The notes under the pieces were generated by a model. That model had not been told where the DNA came from. It searched no databases and saw nothing but the letters and a program-made list of their open reading frames with translations. Position numbers and translations under genes: made by a program. A DNA stretch of 64,000 nt from Archangium gephyra (GTDB lineage Bacteria; Myxococcota; Myxococcia; Myxococcales; Myxococcaceae): assembly GCF_001027285.1 (NCBI RefSeq), contig NZ_CP011509.1, forward strand, positions 3,108,501 to 3,172,500, written 5' to 3'. Of this stretch, positions 52,798 through 61,870 are shown one piece after another. Within the stretch, counting starts at the first letter, position 1; each line of letters begins with the position of its first letter.

Positions 52798-53805
52798 ATG
52801 AACGCGCCTTCCCCGTCCCCCCGAACCGCCGTCATCCTCATCCATGACGAAGAAGACGGTCCCGGGCAGCTCGGCCCCGCGTTGCGGCGCTCGGGCTTCT
52901 CCCTGGATGTCCGCACGCGAGACCCGCACCCGGAGGACACGGAGGCGGACCTGGTCGTGGTGATGGGCAAGGCGCTGGGGCACCCGGAGGGGGAGCCCCC
53001 CGCCCTGTGGGAGGAGGAGCGGCGCTTGCTGGCCCGCCGGTTGGAAGCGGGCCGGCCGAGCCTGGGCATCGGACTGGGCGCGCGGTTGCTCGCCGCCGCG
53101 GCGGGGGCTCGCGTTGGCCCGGGTGAGAAGGGCCCCGTGCTGGGGGTGCACCCGGTGTCCCTGACGATGGAGGGGCTGGCGGACCCGTTGTTCGCCGGCT
53201 TCGAGGAGTTCTTCGACGTCCTGCACTGGCAGGGGGACACCTTCGAGAACATCCCCGGCGCGCAGGAGCTGGTGTCCACGGCGCGCTACCCGCACCAGGC
53301 CTTCCGCGTGGGCAAGTCCTATGGCGTGCGGTTCCATCCCGAGGTGGATGGGGGCCTGTTCGAGCGCTGGGTGGGTAGCTCGCGGGAGGATGTGGCCCGG
53401 GTGGGGCTCACCGCCGAGGAGCTGCTGAAGCGGGAGGGGCCCCGGGTGGTGCGGGTGCAGCAACACGCGATGCTCCTGCTGGAGCGGCTGGCGACCTTCT
53501 TCGCGCGGCAGGTGGGGGCGGGAGGAGGGGAGCGCTACCTGTTCACCGTGGATGCCATCCAACGGCTGGCGGGCCGGGGCGTGCTGCTCTCGCCCGGCAT
53601 CCCCCGGCGCGCGCCCATCGTCCGGGTGGGGCAGACGCTCTCCCTCAAGCGGCCGGATGGCTCTCGCGTGGAGGGCACCGTGCGCGGCATGGCCAGCTTC
53701 GGGGATACCGGGTCGGCCATCCCCCTGCTGGTGCTGCTGGACTCGCCCGACGCGGAGGTTCCGCCCGGCTCGGAGGCCCTCACCTCCGAGCCCCTGACGG
53801 TATAG
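52798..53805 (+). CDS. Degenerate class-I glutamine amidotransferase fused to an EF-Tu-domain-2-like barrel
   Basis: A 335-residue protein. Residues 10-195 match the class-I glutamine amidotransferase fold, with SLGIGLGARLLA at the nucleophile elbow (canonical GxCxG; here Gly92 replaces the cysteine), FEEFFDVLHWQGDTFE, and GVRFHPEVD carrying the His180 and Glu182 of the triad. Glutaminase activity is therefore unlikely. After a helical linker (about 205-240), residues about 245-330 look like a translation-factor domain-2 beta-barrel (YLFTVDAIQRLAGRGVLL, then VRVGQTLSLKRPDG). The start is the ATG at 52798. The next gene begins 11 bases later and is probably cotranscribed. Barrel assignment is by eye; role unknown. 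Confidence 0.75.
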   Translation: MNAPSPSPRTAVILIHDEEDGPGQLGPALRRSGFSLDVRTRDPHPEDTEADLVVVMGKALGHPEGEPPALWEEERRLLARRLEAGRPSLGIGLGARLLAAAAGARVGPGEKGPVLGVHPVSLTMEGLADPLFAGFEEFFDVLHWQGDTFENIPGAQELVSTARYPHQAFRVGKSYGVRFHPEVDGGLFERWVGSSREDVARVGLTAEELLKREGPRVVRVQQHAMLLLERLATFFARQVGAGGGERYLFTVDAIQRLAGRGVLLSPGIPRRAPIVRVGQTLSLKRPDGSRVEGTVRGMASFGDTGSAIPLLVLLDSPDAEVPPGSEALTSEPLTV

Positions 53806-53816
53806 AAGGGCGGGCA

Positions 53817-54212
53817 ATGAAGCAGATCTTCCGGGACGAGTACTTCACCATCCTCGTGGATGAGCGCCAGGCCATCGTCCAGACCATTCGCACCGGCAAG
53901 CCGTTCGCGTCGATGCGGGACGTGGAGGTCAGTTTCGCGGGGCTCATCAAGGCCCTGGATGACCTGGGCCGGGCACGCTACGCGCTCCTCGCGGACATCC
54001 GGGCGGCTCCCGGCCGGAACGACCCGCAGTTCGAGGAGGCCCTCCAGCGCGTCCGCCTGAAGTGGATCAGCGGCTTCCGCAAGGTGGGCGTGTTCGTCCA
54101 GAGCGCCGTGGGCGTGCTGCAGGTCAAGCGTTACGCCAGGCAGGATGGCGTGAAGCGGCTGGTGACGAGCGACGAGGACGAGCTCATGCGCTACCTCACC
54201 GAGGTGGACTGA
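53817..54212 (+). CDS. Conserved hypothetical protein (STAS/SpoIIAA-like)
   Basis: A 131-residue soluble alpha/beta protein. The order FTILVDERQAIVQTIRTG, then FAGLIKALDDLGRARYALLADIRAAPG, RKVGVFVQSAVGVLQVKRY and DEDELMRYL resembles the SpoIIAA-like/STAS fold common in myxobacteria. No catalytic motif is seen. It follows the amidotransferase-like gene by 11 bases, with AAGGGCGG before the ATG, so a shared transcript is likely. It is convergent with the Rpn-type nuclease across a single base. Confidence 0.65.
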   Translation: MKQIFRDEYFTILVDERQAIVQTIRTGKPFASMRDVEVSFAGLIKALDDLGRARYALLADIRAAPGRNDPQFEEALQRVRLKWISGFRKVGVFVQSAVGVLQVKRYARQDGVKRLVTSDEDELMRYLTEVD

Positions 54213-54213
54213 G

Positions 54214-55194
54214 CTACTGTGGCAGGTCCTCCAGCACGTCGGAGAGCGCCGTGGCGGACAGGGCTCGATCGAGCCAGCGGTCAAGGACGGTCATGTCCGT
54301 GCAGGTCAGGATGCGCTGCCGGGACTGTTCGTCGACGTGCAGTCCTCGCGCGGTGAGAATCCGAAGCACGGCCCGCACCAGCCCCTGCTGACGCCCTTGC
54401 TCGATGAGTTCCTCACCATAGGTTCGCATCAGTTCCTCCGCTCGGTGTGTCTCCATGACGGAATGTAGCACTTGGCCTATCGCCTCGCGGATGGTCCTGT
54501 CCCCCACCTGGAGGAGATAGCGGACGATGAGTCCCAGCTGCTCGTCTCCATGGGGATCGGCGTGGACCTGCGCGAAGAGTGCCGCCCAATCCGGCAGCCT
54601 CTCGGTGAGCTCCTCGGTGCGCCCGTAGCGCAGAACGAGCAGGGCAAGTCGGGCCAGGGGCGGTCCGGGGCGTGCCATCAGGGCTTCAGCCCGCTCGGCC
54701 GTCAGGTCATCGAGCAGGTATTCGAAGCGTGGCACGAGTGCGCGCCAGCCCTCCTGTGCCTCCGCCTCATCCGGCACGTCGAACAGTTCCTCCACCCGCT
54801 GGGGGGCTGACCAGGTGCCATCGGGCCCGTGGTACATGACGAGGGGAATCACCACCGGCAACCTGGCGCTGCCAGGGTTCGCCTTGCGCCAGTGCTCGAG
54901 CTGGCGCACCACGTAGCGCAGCATGCGCAGCGCCATCCACCTATCCACCCGCGACTGGTGCTCCATCAATAGGTAGAACAGCAGTGGCCGCCCACCGCTC
55001 AATCGGGCCGAGAAGAGCAGATCACTCTGGGTCTCCCGCAGCTCTGGATCCACGACGGAGCCGGGCTCCCGCCGCAGCGTGGACCAGTCCACCTGGGAAA
55101 CGACTTGAGGGGGCAAGGCAGCGCGCAGTTCGGCCGCGGCCCGCTCGGGCTGGCCGAAGGTGTAGCGGACGAAGAGGTCATGAGGTCCGGGCAT
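54214..55194 (-). CDS. Rpn-family PD-(D/E)XK nuclease / putative transposase
   Basis: A 326-residue protein of the Rpn (Transposase_31) family, nucleases that raise RecA-independent recombination. The N-terminus reads MPGPHDLFVRYTFGQPERAAAEL, followed by the nuclease core: an acidic residue in TQSDLLFSARLSGG and the ExQ-type motif LLMEHQSRVDRWMALRML. The middle LPVVIPLVMYHGPDGTW is a family marker. The C-terminal third is helical and ends with a QGLVRAVLRILTARGL segment like DUF4351 tails. The start is the ATG at 55194. It could be domesticated mobile DNA. The neighbouring genes do not clarify its role. Confidence 0.85.
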   Translation of the reverse strand: MPGPHDLFVRYTFGQPERAAAELRAALPPQVVSQVDWSTLRREPGSVVDPELRETQSDLLFSARLSGGRPLLFYLLMEHQSRVDRWMALRMLRYVVRQLEHWRKANPGSARLPVVIPLVMYHGPDGTWSAPQRVEELFDVPDEAEAQEGWRALVPRFEYLLDDLTAERAEALMARPGPPLARLALLVLRYGRTEELTERLPDWAALFAQVHADPHGDEQLGLIVRYLLQVGDRTIREAIGQVLHSVMETHRAEELMRTYGEELIEQGRQQGLVRAVLRILTARGLHVDEQSRQRILTCTDMTVLDRWLDRALSATALSDVLEDLPQ

Positions 55195-55351
55195 GGCGAG
55201 CAGCGCCGGAGAAAGCACACGGCGGGCCAGTGGTGCTGCACAGGGAACCACCTGTCCAGCTGCGTCTGTTTTCGCGACTCCTCTCCCGTAGATGAGACGG
55301 GAGCACCCGGAACTCTCGCTCGATGCCGTGACCTCGGCTGCGCGTGTGGCC

Positions 55352-56599
55352 CTACTTGCGCTTCGCCGTCTTCGCGGCGCGCGGCTTCTTCTCCGGCGCG
55401 GGCTGCTTCTTGCGGGGCGCGGGGCTCCGGCTGCCGCGCAGGGGCTTGCCCTTCTTGTCGAAGAACACGTCGAAGAGCTCACTGCCCGTGAGCCACGAGG
55501 GCGAGGCGGGCGCCGGGGCGACGTCGACGTTGCCGTCCTCGTCCTGGCGGAGCACGAGCACCTCTTCCTGCTCCAGCCCCGGCAGGAGCATGGCCGAGTG
55601 CGTGGTGGCGATGAACTGCAGCCGGGGGAAGATGCGCTTGAGCGCGGGAACGAGCGCCGTCTGCCAGCGCGGGTGCAGGTGCAGGTCCAGCTCGTCGACG
55701 AGCACCAGCCCCTCCATCTTCTCGGGCGCCACGGGCTTGCCCGCCTCGAGCAGGATGTGGCCGATGAGATCCGCCAGCCAGGCGATGGAGCTCTGGTACC
55801 CGTGGGACAGCCACGTGGCGGGAACCTGGATGCGCTGGCCGCCCATCTCCAGCTCGAAACGGTGGGCCTCCAGCATGTCCTGCCGCGTGCGCACGATGCC
55901 CGGGCTCTTCAGCTCCAGGCCCACCAGGCCCGGCAGCAGGTTGCCCTCCAGCAGCACCTGCTTCAGCACCCGCGAGTACGCCTTCGCCTGCGCCGGCTCG
56001 AAGACGTCCGCGAAGCCGGTGGCGATGAGACTGCCCTGGTCGAAGAGGTTCGCCAGCCGCTGCTTGATGGGATCCGACAGGCCCTCGCCCTGGATGGCAC
56101 TGGGGCGGGGCAGGGCGCGCGCCACGCCGTAGCCCGCGACGAACCAACCCGGCAGCTGCGTGCGGCGCGCCTCGCGGATGGGATCGAAGACGCGCGTGTG
56201 CTCCACGCCGACGTACCTCGAGTTGCCCACCAGCTCGCGCCAGGTGTTCTTGGCCGCCACCGAGCTGCGCACATAAGGCGGCAGCGAGTGCTTCTTCTCC
56301 AGGCCCGGGTAGTCGCGCGCCTTGTGGCCTTCCTGGCCGAAGGTGAACTCGGCGCCGATGAGCATCAGCTCGCTGGAGGGCAACCGCCTGTCTGGCAGGG
56401 CGGTGACATCCGCGAGCTCGCTGCCGAGCGAGGAGCCGCTCGCGGCGAGGGCAATGGCCTGGAGGACGGCCGTCTTGCACAGCCCGTTCTCCCCGACGAA
56501 GACGGTCCAGGGCCGGATCTCCCCGTCCGCGCGGGTGAAGGAGATGGCGACGTCCCTCAGGAGCTTGAGGTTCTGGAGCGTGAGGCTGCGCAGGTACAT
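55352..56599 (-). CDS. AAA (ABC-type) ATPase with substituted Walker A
   Basis: A 415-residue ATPase of the RecF/OLD/SMC-like AAA_21 type. Residues 1-20 (MYLRSLTLQNLKLLRDV) begin the ATPase core. Walker A reads VGENGLCKT (35-43): the glycine before the lysine is Cys41. The signature region ATWLSHGYQSSIAWLADL (about 268-285), Walker B GLVLVDELDLHLHPRWQ and switch ATTHSAMLLPG are intact. The last 40 residues are Lys/Pro/Ala-rich (RKKQPAPEKKPRAAKTAKRK). No partner nuclease or reverse transcriptase is adjacent, so it is a stand-alone member. The ATG at 56599 is used; an upstream ATG (56635) has poor spacing. Related proteins serve in phage defence or DNA repair. Confidence 0.8.
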   Translation of the reverse strand: MYLRSLTLQNLKLLRDVAISFTRADGEIRPWTVFVGENGLCKTAVLQAIALAASGSSLGSELADVTALPDRRLPSSELMLIGAEFTFGQEGHKARDYPGLEKKHSLPPYVRSSVAAKNTWRELVGNSRYVGVEHTRVFDPIREARRTQLPGWFVAGYGVARALPRPSAIQGEGLSDPIKQRLANLFDQGSLIATGFADVFEPAQAKAYSRVLKQVLLEGNLLPGLVGLELKSPGIVRTRQDMLEAHRFELEMGGQRIQVPATWLSHGYQSSIAWLADLIGHILLEAGKPVAPEKMEGLVLVDELDLHLHPRWQTALVPALKRIFPRLQFIATTHSAMLLPGLEQEEVLVLRQDEDGNVDVAPAPASPSWLTGSELFDVFFDKKGKPLRGSRSPAPRKKQPAPEKKPRAAKTAKRK

Positions 56600-56750
56600 G
56601 CGGAGGGCCAAGTAAGCGAGGTAGGGCCCCACCATATCCTCACCCGGCCGGGTTGTGGGCATTCGTGAGATGTTGGAGCCCCAGGGGCCCGGCTTCGCTC
56701 CCGGGCCGGATTTCAGGGGGGGCTCCGGCACCAGATGTAGGGAACTCTTA

Positions 56751-56780
56751 CGGCCATACGGATCTTCTCCGGCCATACGG
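56751..56780 (+). promoter_or_regulatory. Direct repeat of CGGCCATACGG upstream of CTERM gene
   Basis: CGGCCATACGG occurs at 56751-56761 and 56770-56780, a period of 19 bases (nearly two helical turns). It starts 124 bases before the MYXO-CTERM gene. Typical geometry for a tandem-site regulator; identity unknown. Confidence 0.4.
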
Positions 56781-56874
56781 TCCGTGCAGGGTCGGCGTGC
56801 CGCGAAGTGTCAGGGGGCCATGGGAGGACGGGGCGAAGCGCGTTAAAAAGAGAACCCCCACTCATGGAGGTTGT

Positions 56875-57492
56875 ATGAAGTTCCCCTCGTACGCCGCTGC
56901 TGGAGTCCTCTCGGCGTGCCTGCTGTCCGCCCCCGCCCTCGCCAATTCCGCCGGTGTGATCAACGGCGCAGGTAAGCCGGGCTCGATGAACGTGTGCAGC
57001 AACTGCCACACTCAGGCTGCGGTGCCCACGGTCACGCTCACCGGTCCCTCGTCGCTCGCCGCGGGCGAGACGGGTCAGTACAAGCTCACCATCACCGGCG
57101 GCCCTGGTTTGAAGGGCGGCTTCAATGTGGCCGTGGACAACACGGCGGCGTCGCTCGATTTCGTCGCGGGCACGGGCATAAAGAAGCAGAGCAACGAGCT
57201 CACCCACACCGCGCCCAAGCCCGCCGCCGCCGGTGCCATCACCTTCGACTTCTCGCTGGTGGCGCCCCCCTCGGCCGGCACCGTGAAGATCTTCGCCGCC
57301 GGCAACTCGGTCAACGGTGACAACAACTCCACCGGAGACGCCGCCGCGCTCACGTCGCTGTCCGTGAGCGTCACCGGCAACAACGAGCCGCAGGAGGAGG
57401 AGAAGGGCGGTTGCTCCTCCGCCGGTGGCGCTCCGGTGCTGGCGTTCGCGCTGACCACCGGCCTGGCGCTGCTGCGCCGCCGCCGCAGCTGA
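56875..57492 (+). CDS. MYXO-CTERM-anchored protein with a CxxCH motif
   Basis: A 205-residue exported protein. The signal peptide ends ALA near residue 23. A CSNCH motif at about 41-45 is a c-type haem-binding form; the following domain (about 50-175) is Ig-like (VTLTGPSSLAAGETGQYKLTI, then PPSAGTVKIFAAG), as in choice-of-anchor V proteins. The C-terminus has a Cys (GGCSSAGG), a hydrophobic helix (APVLAFALTTGLALL) and RRRRS, which is the MYXO-CTERM sorting signal. TGGAGG is seven bases ahead of the ATG. It starts a plus-strand run through 63.3 kb. A surface-attached cytochrome is possible but covalent haem is unproven. Confidence 0.85.
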   Translation: MKFPSYAAAGVLSACLLSAPALANSAGVINGAGKPGSMNVCSNCHTQAAVPTVTLTGPSSLAAGETGQYKLTITGGPGLKGGFNVAVDNTAASLDFVAGTGIKKQSNELTHTAPKPAAAGAITFDFSLVAPPSAGTVKIFAAGNSVNGDNNSTGDAAALTSLSVSVTGNNEPQEEEKGGCSSAGGAPVLAFALTTGLALLRRRRS

Positions 57493-57629
57493 GCCCCTCC
57501 GCTGTCCCGTACCTCCTCCCGTGTCCGGCTGGGACCCGGGAGGAGGGCAGTCCCCAGTCAGTAGACCCCCGCCGCCCGTATCTCCTGCTCCCGAGTCCCC
57601 CCGTGCTGCCTTCCCTCCGCTCGCGCAAC

Positions 57630-58615
57630 ATGTTCCAGCCGCTGTCTCGCGTCTGCTGCGGCCTCCTCTCCACGCTGCTGGTGCTCGCCGCTCCGGCGGC
57701 CGAGGCCGCTCCCAAGAAGAAGTCCGCGAAGTCGTCCCGGACGAGCGCCTCCAAGCCCGCCGCCGTGGAGCCGGCCCCTCCGCCCGCTCCCGCCGAGCCC
57801 GCTGCCGCCCCCGAGGCGAAGGCGGCTCCCGCGTCCGCCGCGGAGACGAAGGACACCGAGGAGCCGTCTTCTCGGCCCGCCCCGAGTCCAAGCAGGTGGC
57901 GGAAGCCCGGACCGCTCCGGCGCAGAAGTCCACCGCGTCCCGCTCCGCCGCCGCCAAGGAAGCGCCCAAGGAGGCTCGCAAGGAGGCTCCCCTCGTCTCG
58001 GGCCCCATGCGCATCGGCGTGAGCCCGGACCTCTACCTGGAAGGGGCGCGGATGTCGGGGGTGCAGTACATCAACACCACGCGCCTGGATGAGTCCTTCG
58101 ACTACTCGGCGGGCTTCCTGTCCCTCACGGCCTGGCTGAGTGCTCCCGTGCCCACGGTGAGCGAGCGGCTGCGGCTGGGCGCGGGCGTGCGCATCTTCGG
58201 CAACTACGCCGCGTCCGGAGGCCAGCAGTTCGGCTTCGGCATCTACAACGAGGCGTTCGTCTCCGGCGAGTACGGCCTGCCCGTCGCCGACAAGCTGGAG
58301 GTCGTCTTCGCCGCCCGCGCGGGCTTGTCCCTCCTCATCCCGGGCCTCGAGTTCTCGGAGACGATCAGCCGGCTCCAGATGCAGGGCGTGAACGTGTGGA
58401 GCGTGCCGCGCGTGGGCTGGCTGCTGGGCCCGTCCGTGGGCGCGCGGCGGCGTATGTCCGACAACATCTGGCTGCGCGCGGATCTGCTCGGCCAGATTGG
58501 ACAGCAGTACCTCTTCGCCACGAGCCAGGAGATCTCCGGCTTCAACTACTCCAAGAACTGGAGCACCCTGGGTCTGCGCCTGGGGTTGTCGCTCGGAGCT
58601 GAATTCTCCCTCTGA
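57630..58615 (+). pseudogene. Exported beta-barrel protein, frameshifted
   Basis: An intact start (ATG at 57630, signal peptide VCCGLLSTLLVLAAPAAEA, then a Lys/Ala/Pro-rich linker) is in one frame up to about 57865. The C-terminal domain (from about AVFSARPESKQVAEA, then MRIGVSPDLYLEGARM, FLSLTAWLSAPVP and ending LGLSLGAEFSL) is in another. The total is 986 bases, two more than a multiple of three, consistent with one lost base near 57858-57866 (GAGGAGCC). The domain alternates as an outer-membrane barrel. Either a real mutation or a sequence error; if corrected it encodes 328 residues. It lies in the same run as the CTERM gene and the lipoprotein. Confidence 0.7.
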
Positions 58616-58643
58616 AGCACCCTCTTTTCGCAGGGAGTCGTGA

Positions 58644-60440
58644 ATGACTGTCTCTCGGACGCTCTTTCTCTCCGTCCTCGTCCTGGTGGCCGCGTGTCAG
58701 CCCACCTACACCTTCGAACCGGACCAGGTGGCCCAAGGCCCGGGTGGCATGGTGGGCAACGGCGAACCCATCACCTCGGGCACCTTCGCGGGAGGGGATG
58801 ACACCCTGCCCGCGGCGCGCACGGTGGGCTCCCTGCCCAACGAGACGCGCCCGCCCGACTGTGACGCGGGCTGCGTGGCCCACTGCAACGAGGCGGTGCT
58901 GCACAATCCCGTCAACCGCGGGCTGTGCCGCAGCCTCTGGGGCGTGGGCCTGTCCAACCGCCCCATCGTGCACGCCGAGGCCTGCCGTCGGCTCTTCGTG
59001 GACATGCTGGGCCGCGTGCCCGGCGCCGACGAGGCCGAGGCCACGTGCGCGGGCGGGTGGGGCGCCACGGTGAAGCGGCTGATGGAGATGGACGAGTTCA
59101 TCCTCGTCCAGCAGCGCCGCGCCGCGGACCGCTTCCTCTACAGCAACGAGGTGACGAGCCTCCAGGCCATCTACGACATGGACCGGCTGGTGGAGAAGCT
59201 CTTCCGCGGGAAGGTGCCGTATGATCTGTTCGCCGCGGTGGTGAGCGCCCATCCCGTGTTGACCCGCCGCTACGCGGACCCGGGCGACAAGGCGGAGGCG
59301 CTCTTCAACCACTTCCTGGGCCGCCCGCCCTTCGAGCACGAGCGCGCGGACATGTCGCGCCTCTACAAGCTGTGGCACTCGGGCTACTACGACCATCCGC
59401 AGCTGGGCCTGCGCCTGCCGGACGCCTTCATCCGCTTCCGCTGCCTGGATGACGACGGGCAGGTGGACGAGGTGTCGCGCGGCGAGTGCGCCAGCGTGCT
59501 GTGGGGCTACAACGAGCTCATCTTCACCCCGGACCTGCGCGCCTCGCGTGACCCGGCGCTGCGCGAGTCCACGATGTGGAGCGGCCTGCTCAAGCCCGAG
59601 GAGTGGGCGAAGCTGCAGACGCCGGGCCGCATCCTCTCGCGCGACATGGCCTTCTGGGAGCGCGCGGTGGACGACGTGCTCCTGCAGTACCTGGGCTACG
59701 AGCTGTCCGCGCGCGTCCCCGAGGTGCGTGAGGAGCTGGTGCGCTGGCTGCTGGAGAACGACGGCGACATCCGCTCGGTGCACTACGCGGTGGCCACCTC
59801 CGCCGCCTACCTCCAGTCCGCCGAGGGCGCCTCGGCCTCCGGCTACCGGTGGACCTACGGCCCGCTCAAGCAGGTGGACGCCGAGGTGTGGATCGACTCC
59901 ATGGCGCACAACACCGGCTACACGCTGCCCGGCTGCGACCACCGCATCAGCCAGCCCGAGGCCCTGCTGGAGTCGGGAAGCGTCGCCAGCTTCAGCGTGC
60001 TGCAGGAGTCGCGCTGGAAGCTGGACGAGGAGGGCGAGCTGGACGAGCGCTACTCGGGCCTGGCGCGGACCCTGGGCGGCTGCCCGGAGAACGTGGTGGG
60101 CGGGCGCTTCCGCGTGGTGAGCATCCTCACCACCGCCACCCAGCTGTCCTTCGTGCAGGAGCTGTGCAACCCCACGCTGGACCCCAAGGTGAAGGGGGCC
60201 GCGGTGGAGAAGCTGCTGCCCGAGGGGGTGAGCCCCAGCCGCGCGGTGGACCCGGCCCTGGCCGAGCAGATCGCTACCCACCAGTACCGGCTGCTGCTCG
60301 GCCGTTCGCCGGATGCCACCGAGAAGGCCGAGGCCCGCGAGGCGGGCACCGCGTGTGCCCAGACCCTCTGCAAGGCCGAAGAGTTCGCCCGTCCCTACTG
60401 CTTCGCGCTGCTCAGCAGCGCCGAGCGTGTCTTCTACTAG
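58644..60440 (+). CDS. Large lipoprotein of DUF1501-linked operon
   Basis: A 598-residue lipoprotein (signal peptide with VAAC, Cys18). The mature part is mostly helical with many cysteines in the first 100 residues (DCDAGCVAHCNEAVLHN, ACRRLFVDMLG). Two copies of a module can be seen: RLFVDMLGRVPGADEAEATC near 110 and LFNHFLGRPPFEHERADM near 215, plus YRLLLGRSPDATEKAEAR near 555, which recall DUF1549/DUF4214-type modules. It immediately precedes the DUF1501 gene (17-base gap), matching the pairing of such lipoproteins with DUF1501 in planctomycetes. GGGAG lies about 8 bases ahead of the ATG. Function unknown. Confidence 0.75.
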   Translation: MTVSRTLFLSVLVLVAACQPTYTFEPDQVAQGPGGMVGNGEPITSGTFAGGDDTLPAARTVGSLPNETRPPDCDAGCVAHCNEAVLHNPVNRGLCRSLWGVGLSNRPIVHAEACRRLFVDMLGRVPGADEAEATCAGGWGATVKRLMEMDEFILVQQRRAADRFLYSNEVTSLQAIYDMDRLVEKLFRGKVPYDLFAAVVSAHPVLTRRYADPGDKAEALFNHFLGRPPFEHERADMSRLYKLWHSGYYDHPQLGLRLPDAFIRFRCLDDDGQVDEVSRGECASVLWGYNELIFTPDLRASRDPALRESTMWSGLLKPEEWAKLQTPGRILSRDMAFWERAVDDVLLQYLGYELSARVPEVREELVRWLLENDGDIRSVHYAVATSAAYLQSAEGASASGYRWTYGPLKQVDAEVWIDSMAHNTGYTLPGCDHRISQPEALLESGSVASFSVLQESRWKLDEEGELDERYSGLARTLGGCPENVVGGRFRVVSILTTATQLSFVQELCNPTLDPKVKGAAVEKLLPEGVSPSRAVDPALAEQIATHQYRLLLGRSPDATEKAEAREAGTACAQTLCKAEEFARPYCFALLSSAERVFY

Positions 60441-60457
60441 CCCCGGAGCTCCTTCCC

Positions 60458-61870
60458 ATGTCCGACTCCGATGACAAGAAGTCCGTCACTTTCGGCCGCC
60501 GCCGGCTGTTGCAGGGGCTGGGCGCTGGCACCGCCGCGCTGGCCTTCCCCCACCTGTGGCTGCCGGGCGAGGCCCGTGCCCAGACGCCCGGGCACGGCAG
60601 CATCCGCCACCTCATCTACATCCGCCTGTCCGGCGGCTTCCGCTTCACCACCGCCTTCAACAGCGACGTGGCCGACGAGTTCAACCCCTTCGGCCTCTCG
60701 GACAAGCGCGCGCCCGGCACCGAGTGGGGCGCGGGCAGGCTGCTGGAGCGCGCCACGTGGCTGGAGGGCGAGGACGCCAAGCCCCAGCGCGACCTGGGCA
60801 TGAAGCCCGTCACCGACTTCACCAATGAAATGTGCGTGCTGCCGTGCGTGGACCACGAGCCCTTCTCGGCGCGCGCCGACGGTGGCCACGGCACGGGCCT
60901 GGAGCGCTTCCTCACGGGCTTCGTGGGCGGGGCCACCGGCTTCCTCACGCTCGTCAACTACGGGGTGCGCGAGCGCGTGAAGGAAGCGGCCTCCCGGGGC
61001 ATCACCCTGCTGCCGGCCTTCAGCATGGGCGAGGCGGGCATGGCCACGGGCGCGGGCGAGTACGCCACCTACCGGCCGCCGGTGCTGGAGGGCAGCGGCT
61101 TCGAGCGCTTCAGCGTGGACCCGGACTCGACGCTGCCGGAGTGGGCCAAGCCGCTTCCCGGCAAGATGGACGCCCGCTTCCACGCGCGGCTGCACACGGC
61201 GCTGCGCGGCGGCGTGGAGACGTACCAGCAGACGCGCAAGGCCACGAGCGACTACGGGAAGATCTTCCGCGACCCGCTGCTGCGGGTGAACAGCGACTCG
61301 CAGGAGCAGGTGGACGGCATCAGCAACCGCGAGCTGCGCACGCTGCTGGGCACGGACACCACGGGCCTGCGGGCGGCGCTCGCGCTGCGCCTCTTCCACT
61401 TCGGCTGCCCGGCGGTGTTCCTCAACCAGGGGGGCTACGACTTCCACTCGCGCGAGGACATGGAGCTGCCGGGCGAGATGGACGCGGCCAACCGGCTGGT
61501 GAGCGGCCTGCGCACGGCCCTCCAGAAGATGCAGCACCCCGAGGGCGGGACGTACTGGGACAAGACGCTGGTGGTGCTCGGCAGCGAGTTCGGCCGCACC
61601 ACGGGCGGCAGCCGCTACAACTCCGCCAACGGCAGCGACCATGGCAGTGACTTCGCCACCCGGTGGATGTCCATGCCCTTCATGGGCGGTGTCATCACCG
61701 CCGCCGGCAAGGGCGGCAAGAGCCTCGGCTCGGTGAACCGCACCAACCTCAAGGCCACCGGCCAGGTGTACTCGTACCGTTCCGTGCTCAAGACGATGTT
61801 GGACCTGCTCGGTGCCGACCACCAGGGCATCTTCCCCGCCGACGCCCCCATCCAGGACTTCTTCGCATGA
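60458..61870 (+). CDS. Tat-exported DUF1501 protein
   Basis: A 470-residue protein. The N-terminus has a twin-arginine signal (FGRRRLLQGLGAGTAALAF), so it is exported folded. The DUF1501 fold belongs to the alkaline-phosphatase/sulfatase superfamily; visible elements are IYIRLSGGFRFTTAF near 48, a central DHEPFSARADGGHG (about 128-141), QGGYDFHSRED near 328, and LGSEFGRTTGG near 372 with the metal-binding pattern. The ATG at 60458 follows GGAGCTCC. Its stop overlaps the next gene by 4 bases (ATGA). The exact substrate of DUF1501 proteins is not known. Confidence 0.88.
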   Translation: MSDSDDKKSVTFGRRRLLQGLGAGTAALAFPHLWLPGEARAQTPGHGSIRHLIYIRLSGGFRFTTAFNSDVADEFNPFGLSDKRAPGTEWGAGRLLERATWLEGEDAKPQRDLGMKPVTDFTNEMCVLPCVDHEPFSARADGGHGTGLERFLTGFVGGATGFLTLVNYGVRERVKEAASRGITLLPAFSMGEAGMATGAGEYATYRPPVLEGSGFERFSVDPDSTLPEWAKPLPGKMDARFHARLHTALRGGVETYQQTRKATSDYGKIFRDPLLRVNSDSQEQVDGISNRELRTLLGTDTTGLRAALALRLFHFGCPAVFLNQGGYDFHSREDMELPGEMDAANRLVSGLRTALQKMQHPEGGTYWDKTLVVLGSEFGRTTGGSRYNSANGSDHGSDFATRWMSMPFMGGVITAAGKGGKSLGSVNRTNLKATGQVYSYRSVLKTMLDLLGADHQGIFPADAPIQDFFA

